In this document: positions 1 to 4,953 of the stretch, piece after piece
Layout of the letters: each line of letters begins with the position of its first letter
Position numbering within the stretch: position 1 is the first letter of the stretch
DNA from: an uncultured Clostridia bacterium
Lineage (GTDB): Bacteria > Bacillota > Clostridia > Lachnospirales > Lachnospiraceae
DNA length: 5,834 nucleotides
NCBI GenBank assembly: GCA_947178045.1
Contig: CAMWWR010000135.1
Coordinates: 1-5,834 of the forward strand
Direction of reading: 5' to 3'
Program-made: the position numbers and the translations under genes
The notes under the pieces: generated by a model
The model's input: the letters and a program-made list of their open reading frames with translations, nothing else
What the model was told of the DNA's origin: nothing
The model's database searches: none

Positions 1-760
1 CCTTGCTCTCCGCCGTCTCGGCCGCGCCGCAGCAAAACGCCGTCCGGCCACCGGCCGCCGTCTCTGCGCACTCGCCGGCCTCGCAGCTTATCCGTAGCGC
101 AGCCGGATAAAAATCAAGGCTCTGTCCGGACAGGTAGCCGCTTAAGGGATATCTGCCGTCGAGCCGTGTTGTGCCGTTGAGAAGATGCAGCGGAAGATTG
201 GAGCGCGGCCAGAAATCACCTGCAAATGTCATTGCCAGCTCATAGCGGATTGGTTGGTTTATCTCCTCATGAAATACATAACGTATTGCATCCAAATGCG
301 CACTCAGCCGCTTAATCTTACTCAGGATATGCCGGAACTCTTTATTTTGCCCGGGCTTTACCTCCATGTTCGTTATGCTGATCCGGAAGAAATGCGGCTC
401 CCCTCCATACTCAAACCATTCCTCCACTTCACCATGCCCGTATACCGCCGTGACCAGCTCCTCCACCGCTCCCGGCGTCCCTGTACCCATATACCATGAC
501 AAGGTATTTTGAATGAGCTTCCGTTTTGCATCAATTGGAAGGGAATCGTCATAATACTGTGTGTCCAGCTCTTCCGCGAGCAGATCCAATATATTGCCGG
601 ATGCTGTATCGATTGCAGAAAATACGCTGATATTTCCACAGTGTCGAATCAGTCGTTCTACCGCTTTATGGAGCGCAAAGCTTAATGCCTGCACGCTCTC
701 CCTCTCTGAAAGATATTCCGGGAGAATCTGCGTAATCTGACTGTCCTGCAGCTTAATCAT
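1..760 (-). CDS. Phage tail protein I (gpI-like), cut by left edge
   Basis: The frame opens at ATG 760, overlapping the J stop by 8 bases (ATGATTAA), and runs without a stop for 253 codons to the left edge. A GGTGGGG run 6 bases upstream is a plausible ribosome binding site. The family signature is clear: ILPEYLSERESVQALSFAL (12-30), LDLLAEELDTQYYDDSLPIDAKRKLIQNT (58-86), GTPGAVEELVTAVYG (94-108) and EVEEWFEYGGEPHFFRI (111-127). In this family the second block is usually LD.LA.......YD...P...KR.LI.N, followed by GTP.AVE.+. gpI is the outer wedge protein that binds the tail fibre. After residue 170 comes a beta-rich segment (PLHLLNGTTRLDGRYPLSGYL) seen in longer homologues from Gram-positive phages. 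The last 30 visible residues are rich in Ala, Gly and Cys and unusually GC-rich. Whether the protein ends normally cannot be seen. Confidence 0.9.
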   Translation of the reverse strand, partial: MIKLQDSQITQILPEYLSERESVQALSFALHKAVERLIRHCGNISVFSAIDTASGNILDLLAEELDTQYYDDSLPIDAKRKLIQNTLSWYMGTGTPGAVEELVTAVYGHGEVEEWFEYGGEPHFFRISITNMEVKPGQNKEFRHILSKIKRLSAHLDAIRYVFHEEINQPIRYELAMTFAGDFWPRSNLPLHLLNGTTRLDGRYPLSGYLSGQSLDFYPAALRISCEAGECAETAAGGRTAFCCGAAETAESK

Positions 761-1892
761 CCTCGACCCCACCATAGCTCACGGTCACAGCTCCCGTCCG
801 GGCAATCGTGCTTTCATCCAACACAGTAAACAAAGGGCTTTCTACCTCCACTCTTTTTGCCCCTGCCTCCATAACCTTCTGGATCAGGTAAGACGGGTTA
901 ATATCTCGTCCGATCTTCCCCGTCTGCCATGCGTTGTAAGCGGACACGGCTTCGGCAACATCGGTTTGAATGGCAGCAGCCGCCGCTTTGCTGCTGGTCG
1001 GGATATAATAGGTCATCCTGACATCATAAGCCTGCACTGCGGGTGCGCGTACAGTAATTTTGTCTGTGAGCGGGCGGATGCTCCTGTCGTTCAGGTGCTC
1101 CTCCACTTTCCGGATTCGTTCCGGCCCCGGGAGCACTCCTCCCTCGCAGATAAAACAGATATCAACCTCGCCCGGCGTTTCTGAGCGGACGATGACATCG
1201 CTGATGTCCGGAGCCGCACTCTTCGTATGATATTCGTAGGCCCCAGACGGTCCAGCGGTGGAATATGAGTTGGAAAACGTATAAATTCTGTCCTTCAGAT
1301 GCCCGTCCTCCTCCCTGTCTGTTCCTCCGTAAGTCGCCTCCGTATTTTTTACTGCTGTAATATAAGGGAGCGTATTTACCAGTACCGTAAACTCTCCGGC
1401 TGCAAATCCGTTCCCTGCCACTCCTGCTGACGTACAGGTCGCCGCTACCGCGATTTCCGTTTTCCCTGCCGGGATTTCCGCATACCTGTCCGTAGCAAAA
1501 AACACATCATTCCCGTTCGTCACTCTTGTCCCTGCGGGGATGGATACTGCGGAGCTCAGCGGCGCATCCATCGAGAACTGCAGCGTGGTTGCCGCCGCCG
1601 TGCTTTCCTCCCTCCGGACTCCCCGGAACGCTCCCAGATTATCGAGATATGCTCCCTGCGCATATTTCAGAAAGCTCATTTTCCCGGCGTGATCCGCATA
1701 CTGCATCGCCTGATAAATCTGCATGGCACAGGCATACATAATCAGCCGGTAAGGATCCGCAAGTGCCAGCGAAGCCTCGCGGCCGGTGAGTTCCCTGTAT
1801 TTCTGCTGATAATCGTTGATCATTCCTGTCAAAACCTCATCGACCGTAGCATCATCAATAAAACTGATATCCGGGAAATTATCTGCAATCAT
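753..1892 (-). CDS. Baseplate J protein (gpJ/gp47 family)
   Basis: This complete 379-residue wedge protein is of usual length for P2 gpJ-like proteins (about 300-390). The N-terminus is helical, with LADPYRLIMYACAMQIYQAM (44-63) and the family-typical AQGAYLDNLGAFRGVRRE (78-95), in which a conserved L.NLG leads into the beta domain. The central domain shows IPAGTRVT...VFFAT (118-134), a region with AGVAGNGFAAGE (156-167), YGGTDREEDGHLKDRI (188-203) and STAGPSGAYEYHTKSAAPDISDVIV (211-235), all classic Baseplate_J features. The C-terminus has an inserted two-strand domain and DINPSYLIQKVMEAGAKRVEV (330-350). gpJ with gpW and gpI forms the wedges around the hub and links them to the fibres. ATG 1892 follows GGGGAGGAG at a spacing of 6 bases. 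The stop overlaps the start of the next gene by 8 bases. Confidence 0.95.
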   Translation of the reverse strand: MIADNFPDISFIDDATVDEVLTGMINDYQQKYRELTGREASLALADPYRLIMYACAMQIYQAMQYADHAGKMSFLKYAQGAYLDNLGAFRGVRREESTAAATTLQFSMDAPLSSAVSIPAGTRVTNGNDVFFATDRYAEIPAGKTEIAVAATCTSAGVAGNGFAAGEFTVLVNTLPYITAVKNTEATYGGTDREEDGHLKDRIYTFSNSYSTAGPSGAYEYHTKSAAPDISDVIVRSETPGEVDICFICEGGVLPGPERIRKVEEHLNDRSIRPLTDKITVRAPAVQAYDVRMTYYIPTSSKAAAAAIQTDVAEAVSAYNAWQTGKIGRDINPSYLIQKVMEAGAKRVEVESPLFTVLDESTIARTGAVTVSYGGVEDD

Positions 1893-1895
1893 CCT

Positions 1896-2201
1896 CTACT
1901 CCTCCCCTGCCCTGATAAAATGGATGCGGGGGCGCAGCATCCCATCCATTCTATCAAACTCAATGGAATCTACCTCCACTCTTGGCTCATACCGCCCCAC
2001 CTTCTCGATAATCTCCATCGAAAGCATATTCTCGGCCACATCCGCCGGGAACCCCACAATCCCGTCAAAATCAATGCCCAGTTCACGATCCAGCGGCTGG
2101 CTGCCCGCCCGGATCGAAAGCAGCGTTGCAAGACACCGTCTGACATTCTCATATTCTTCCGGCGAAAAGCCCTCCCTGTCCAGGTCAATACCGGCTTCCA
2201 T
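1896..2201 (-). CDS. Baseplate wedge protein, gpW/gp25 family
   Basis: This 101-residue protein is a clear gp25-like lysozyme-related wedge protein (P2 gpW, T4 gp25, TssE of type VI secretion). The signature runs in order: a helix VRRCLATLLSIRAGSQPLDRELGID (20-44), a helix rich in acidic residues with PADVAENMLSMEIIEKVGRYEPRVEV (52-77), then strands DSIEFDRM and LRPRIHFI. The EPR motif at residues 72-74 is the conserved core contact of this family; it joins the wedge to the sheath initiator and is not catalytic. The start ATG 2201 is preceded by a perfect AGGAGG at 2207-2212 that overlaps the stop of the gpU-like gene (TAGGAGG). The gene ends 3 bases before baseplate J, and its final GGGGAGGAG codons serve as the ribosome binding site for that gene. 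The length is normal for the family and nothing is missing. Confidence 0.95.
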   Translation of the reverse strand: MEAGIDLDREGFSPEEYENVRRCLATLLSIRAGSQPLDRELGIDFDGIVGFPADVAENMLSMEIIEKVGRYEPRVEVDSIEFDRMDGMLRPRIHFIRAGEE

Positions 2202-2210
2202 AACTGCCTC

Positions 2211-2609
2211 CTATCTGTATTCCGCAAGGTTCAGGGTAAGGCTTGCGGCAACAAGAGTTCCGCCGTCCAGCACCATGCCCCACGCCTCGCTCATATCCGT
2301 AATCACCCACTGGCCGGAGCCGACCTTTCTTCCTCCGATCACCAGCTTATACGGTGTTCCGCTCTCAATCGCCTTTTCCATTCTCTCCATCGTTTTCCGC
2401 GGCTTTACGCCGTGCACCGCCGAAAGATAAACAGAAAGAGAAATTGTCCTCTGCCCCGGCCCGAGAAATTCCGAACAGGGCTTTCCTGCAATTGGATTAT
2501 GAACCGTCCACCGCCCTTTGACGCTCTGTGTCATTTTGTCAAAGGTAAGTACCTTGTTTGTACTCACCTCAAAAACGATCAGCGTCCCGAGATTTCCTAT
2601 TGTTCCCAT
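2211..2609 (-). CDS. GpU-like phage tail protein
   Basis: This 132-residue protein resembles the phage P2 GpU family. It has a beta-rich start (LIVFEVSTNKVLTFDKM), then W..H..I.GKP..EFLGPGQRTISLSVYL (34-62), a helix (KTMERMEKAIESG), and GQWVITDMSEAWGMVLDGGTLVAASLTLNLAEY at the end. The FLG.G..TI.L and W.I..+SE...... .G....... L.L.EY signatures are shared with P2 gpU, which is somewhat longer (159 residues). P2 gpU is a tail completion protein that caps the tube end. Here the gene lies between the spike and wedge genes, so a baseplate-proximal role is possible. The ATG at 2609 overlaps the end of the V gene by 13 bases and has GGGAGG 4 bases upstream inside that gene. Its TAG stop overlaps the ribosome binding site of the next gene. 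The family call is good; the exact role is uncertain. Confidence 0.78.
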   Translation of the reverse strand: MGTIGNLGTLIVFEVSTNKVLTFDKMTQSVKGRWTVHNPIAGKPCSEFLGPGQRTISLSVYLSAVHGVKPRKTMERMEKAIESGTPYKLVIGGRKVGSGQWVITDMSEAWGMVLDGGTLVAASLTLNLAEYR

Positions 2610-3064
2610 TCTGCCTCCCTCAAGCGGTCACTCTCCACATCTGCCGTCAGTCCGAGCCTGTCCTCGAGCCGTTCCAGCCTTCTTATCATTTCAGCCGCTG
2701 TAATCTCCCCTTCAGAGCATTTCAGCACAAGCTCCTCCGCCTGTAGGGTAATCGTCTTCGCCTTCAGGAGATACCCACCTTCCACGCAGGCCATGTATGC
2801 ATCGCTGTCAAAATCCTTGCGATACCCCTTGTCCGCCTTCGGCTGCATACTGCCACCGTAATAGGTCCCGAGAACAAAACCCTTGCTGCTGCCGTTCTCC
2901 AGGTGCAGGGTAACGACCCGGTCGCCGACAGACGGCATGGCATATTCCTGATTCATCGTCAGCATGGGAAGCGGCAGAGATGCACTGTTCTCATCTTCAT
3001 ACATCACCTGCACCTTCCCTTCGGATGGATATCTTTTTATTACCCTGCCAATCCTGAGTCCCAT
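2597..3064 (-). CDS. Baseplate assembly protein V (gpV-like central spike)
   Basis: This 155-residue protein starts at ATG 3064, chosen for the strong upstream ribosome binding site; starts at 3094 or 3157 would add 10 or 31 residues. Residues 4-69 look like the OB-fold of the phage baseplate V / spike family: RIGRVIKRYPSEGKVQVMY, SLPLPMLT, YAMPSVGDRVVTLHLENGSS, GFVLGTYYGG. The P.VGD.V......G....G.VLG pattern is typical. Residues 88-117 (YLLKAKTITLQAEELVLK) resemble the short beta strands of a triple-stranded spike. The C-terminus (120-137) is a probable helix with hydrophobic residues at M126, L130, L133 and L137 in heptad spacing, followed by a charged tail. Trimeric gpV spikes sit under the gpD hub and pierce the cell envelope. 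P2 gpV is longer (211 residues) and has a metal-binding tip, not seen here. The last 13 bases overlap the gpU-like gene. Confidence 0.88.
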   Translation of the reverse strand: MGLRIGRVIKRYPSEGKVQVMYEDENSASLPLPMLTMNQEYAMPSVGDRVVTLHLENGSSKGFVLGTYYGGSMQPKADKGYRKDFDSDAYMACVEGGYLLKAKTITLQAEELVLKCSEGEITAAEMIRRLERLEDRLGLTADVESDRLREAEWEQ

Positions 3065-3069
3065 GCTCC

Positions 3070-3078
3070 CCTCCTTCT
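3070..3078 (-). promoter_or_regulatory. Strong ribosome binding site deciding the gpV start
   Basis: On the minus strand, AGAAGGAGG is followed after 5 bases by ATG 3064. The alternative in-frame ATGs at 3157 (overlapping gpD) and 3094 have no comparable site, so 3064 is preferred. Confidence 0.8.
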
Positions 3079-3120
3079 GCCGTACAAGCGGCATTTCAAT
3101 TATCGGGGCTCCCGCGCTGC

Positions 3121-4680
3121 TTACGGGATAACCAGTCTTTCCCCCGCCCACAGCCACCAGCCCGCCATGGAGCCTTTGTAGGAGCTTGTCTTGCCGTGCG
3201 CCTTCGCCTCAGCCTCGATCACATCCACATTCGCATTGTAAATTTCCAAGTACCGCGCGCCGCTCCCGTAAAAACGTTTTGCAATACTCCACAGATTATC
3301 TCCTTTGACTACAGTATAGGTTTGGCCGCCACTTCCCGCAGAAGATACAGAAACCGAGCCGACCGGCGTCTGCACCTTATGAATGGAAAGCTGCATGGTG
3401 TAGCCGTTCCCAAGGCTGTGCCGGACCTTGTCCACATAATATTTCCCGTCCAGACTCCCAAGCCCTGTGATCATAATGCAATGGGCCGCGACGATCCGGC
3501 TGTCCGCCCGGATGGTGACCTCCATAGTCTGCATTCCGCGGTTCGCCGCATTCACCGCAGCCGCCGCCTGCAGCTCCGCATCGTACTTGCCGGACGCCTG
3601 CGTATTGACCGCATACATCCTGCCCGGTCTCCCCATGGTCACCTTGATCGTTTTCTCCGTATCCGGGTCTGTGTAGTCCAGATTGACTCCGGTGTAGGTC
3701 CCGTCCACTGTGGTATTGAACGACCAGGAAAGCATGTCCGTCTCCCTCAGCGTGAGAACAGCCTGCCTTGCCTCGTACATTACAATATCAAAGATAACGA
3801 TCTTGCGGTTATACACCTTCATGGCAAGTCCGTATTTTTCACACAATGAATACAAAAACGCGCTGTTCGTTTGCCTGCTCTGCTCAATCTCCGCGATTTT
3901 TATCGTGTCCGCATCGTAATAGAGGGACACACCGGCTTTCGCGGCAATCTGTGAGGCAATCTCCCGGATGGTTGTCTTCTCCCAGGTATTCGTAACCGGA
4001 AGCGATTTAAAATCATCCATGGCAGGCACACTCACGCCGCCCAGAACACAGCTGAGCGGCCGCCCGGAAAAGGAGATATCGTCGATAACAAACGTACCGC
4101 AGTCAAAGCTTTCCTTTTTCTCACTGCTGCCCCAGTTCGTGCATATAATCCTCACCCCGAGGCTTGCACCGCGCTTCGGCATAAGCCTCCCAAGCCATTC
4201 CTTCCCGATATCGGCCAGCGTGATTGATACACTGTCCGACTGGCCGCTTGCCGCATCCGTATAAGAAAATGCCGTTGTCTGCCCGGCGATCTTTGCCCCA
4301 AGCTTTGGCTCTGTGGCATCGCTACTGCTTTTTCCTGCTGCCTGCCCGGCAGAATCGCCTGTCGTTCCGGGGATGATAAGAATCTCTCCGGGCCACAGCC
4401 ACCAGCCGGCTGTGGAGCCCTTATAAGAGTCCTGTTTACCATGTGCCCTTGCCGCAGCTTCAATCACATTTTTATTCGCCTTGTAAATTTCCAGGTACCG
4501 CGCACCGCTCCCGTAAAAACGCTTTGCGATGCCCCACAGATTATCCCCCCTGACCACGGTATAGGTTTGGCTGCCGCTTGCTGCAGAAGGTCCGTCTGAC
4601 GCTCCCCCTGCCCCTTTCGCCGCAGCTTTCGCCTCTCCCCCGTCATAACTGATTTCCAGACTTGCCTGATGCGGCTTCAT
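3121..4680 (-). CDS. Baseplate hub protein, gpD / late control D family, with two LysM modules
   Basis: This 519-residue protein (from ATG 4680) is larger than typical gpD homologues, which are about 320-390 residues. The gpD core is recognisable. AFSYTDAASGQSDSVSITLAD and EWLGRLMPKRGASL (about 137-175) match the first barrel. A wedge region near 220-260 contains IREIASQIAAKAGVSLYY. An FLY.LCEKYGL helix lies at about 275-285. The end (about 365-435) has repeated alanines, NRGMQTMEVTI, DGKYYVDKVRHSLGNGYTMQL. gpD forms the ring holding the spike at the tail tip. One LysM module (38-104) splits the first barrel: residues 5-15 (QASLEISYDGG) look like strand one and the barrel resumes near 128-138. 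A second LysM (453-519) ends the protein. Ala/Gly/Ser linkers flank both. No lysozyme-like catalytic domain is present. The stop lies 56 bases before the preferred gpV start. Confidence 0.92.
   Translation of the reverse strand: MKPHQASLEISYDGGEAKAAAKGAGGASDGPSAASGSQTYTVVRGDNLWGIAKRFYGSGARYLEIYKANKNVIEAAARAHGKQDSYKGSTAGWWLWPGEILIIPGTTGDSAGQAAGKSSSDATEPKLGAKIAGQTTAFSYTDAASGQSDSVSITLADIGKEWLGRLMPKRGASLGVRIICTNWGSSEKKESFDCGTFVIDDISFSGRPLSCVLGGVSVPAMDDFKSLPVTNTWEKTTIREIASQIAAKAGVSLYYDADTIKIAEIEQSRQTNSAFLYSLCEKYGLAMKVYNRKIVIFDIVMYEARQAVLTLRETDMLSWSFNTTVDGTYTGVNLDYTDPDTEKTIKVTMGRPGRMYAVNTQASGKYDAELQAAAAVNAANRGMQTMEVTIRADSRIVAAHCIMITGLGSLDGKYYVDKVRHSLGNGYTMQLSIHKVQTPVGSVSVSSAGSGGQTYTVVKGDNLWSIAKRFYGSGARYLEIYNANVDVIEAEAKAHGKTSSYKGSMAGWWLWAGERLVIP
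3124..3324 (-). repeat. LysM module copy 2, C-terminal end of gpD
   Basis: This encodes gpD residues 453-519, from QTYTVVKGDNLWSIAKRFYG to GERLVIP, and ends directly at the stop codon. It follows a Ser/Gly linker (SVSVSSAGSGG) after the last gpD beta strand. It is a direct repeat of copy 1 in the same gene. The 13 amino-acid differences are mostly conservative or lie in the middle loop, which suggests both copies stay under selection as functional folds. Confidence 0.9.
4369..4569 (-). repeat. LysM module copy 1, inserted within gpD N-terminal domain
   Basis: This encodes gpD residues 38-104, from QTYTVVRGDNLWGIAKRFYG to GEILIIP, the long LysM variant with an AHGK segment and a GWWLWPGE turn before the last strand. 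It matches copy 2 (3124-3324) without gaps: 54 of 67 residues and about 155 of 201 bases by hand count. It is flanked upstream by a low-complexity Ala/Gly/Ser linker (residues 16-37). Confidence 0.9.
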
Positions 4681-4682
4681 CC

Positions 4683-4883
4683 CTAATTCCTCCAATCCGG
4701 CAGGGTGTTTTTTTCTTCCGGCAGTTCCTCTACCCGCAGATAAATCCCTTCCGGAAACACAAAATATTCAAGATACTCCTGATTGTTCGCCATCAAAAAG
4801 GACAGGTATGCCTCATCGCCGTATACCTCTCTGGCAATGCCGTCCCATACATCCCCCGATTTCGTCCTGTATACTCCTGCCAC
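4683..4883 (-). CDS. Tail protein X family (P2 gpX-like, LysM-like hub protein)
   Basis: This 66-residue protein matches the length of phage P2 gpX (about 67 residues). It has a degenerate LysM pattern: YRTKSGDVWDGIAREVYGDE (residues 5-24), then LMANN (30-34), then FPEGIYLRVEEL (43-54). This corresponds to the LysM order of a T.+.GD.+..IA...YG box, an asparagine-rich helix end and a final PG..L.+P strand. Proteins of this type sit in the hub between tube and spike, where the LysM fold acts structurally rather than clearly as a peptidoglycan binder. The start is GTG, chosen because GGGAGG lies 4 bases upstream and no in-frame ATG is near. Its last codons contain the ribosome binding site of the gpD gene, and its TAG ends 2 bases before the gpD ATG, so the two are probably translationally coupled. 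The acidic tail ending in PDWRN shows no further motif. Confidence 0.85.
   Translation of the reverse strand: MAGVYRTKSGDVWDGIAREVYGDEAYLSFLMANNQEYLEYFVFPEGIYLRVEELPEEKNTLPDWRN
4688..4693 (-). promoter_or_regulatory. Ribosome binding site for gpD, favouring the ATG at 4680
   Basis: On the minus strand, GGAGGA lies inside the last codons of the X gene, 7 bases before the ATG at 4680. An in-frame TTG at 4695 would add five residues but would overlap this site, so ATG 4680 is the better start. Confidence 0.7.
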
Positions 4884-4953
4884 AATACCTCCCTGCTCAT
4901 TTCATCCTGTCGGGTGCTCTATATTCCGGCAGCCGAAACAGCGGATACCCCTT
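4884..4953 (-). other. Intergenic spacer between tape measure and tail protein X genes
   Basis: This 70-base gap is the largest in the window. It carries the ribosome binding site of the X gene at its downstream end. Directly after the tape measure stop, the same frame stays open for 18 codons (KGYPLFRLPEYRAPDRMK) before a TGA. An out-of-frame ATG at 4900 lies just before the X gene. I see no promoter motif and no strong hairpin with a T-run, so transcription probably continues through it. Confidence 0.5.
4888..4893 (-). promoter_or_regulatory. Ribosome binding site for tail protein X, supporting a GTG start
   Basis: On the minus strand, GGGAGG is followed after 4 bases by GTG at 4883. The nearest upstream ATG (4900) is in another frame, so this site supports a GTG start for the X gene. 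Confidence 0.7.

Noticed and set aside
373..639. Minus-strand 88-codon open frame
   Set aside because: It is an out-of-frame shadow inside the tail protein I gene, whose own frame has a clear family signature through the same stretch.
1689..2861. Long plus-strand open frame (390 codons), with a second one at 1816-2430 in another frame
   Set aside because: Both lie antisense to four strongly supported tail genes (V, U, W, J). Their products are rich in His, Pro, Ser and Arg without any recognisable domain, as expected from the mirror of biased codons.
3065..3157. Longer gpV start at ATG 3157
   Set aside because: It would overlap gpD by 37 bases, and the extra residues are an alternate-frame reading of the conserved LysM end. 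ATG 3064 has a much stronger ribosome binding site.
3196..3849. Plus-strand 217-codon open frame
   Set aside because: It is antisense to gpD, basic and His/Arg-rich, with no domain pattern.
3124..4569. Direct repeats considered as a mobile element or recombination site
   Set aside because: The repeat pair is explained by two in-frame LysM domains with mostly silent differences; no terminal inverted repeats or transposase are present.
4681..4695. TTG start of gpD at 4695
   Set aside because: It would overlap the X stop and the GGAGGA site; ATG 4680 has correct spacing to that site.
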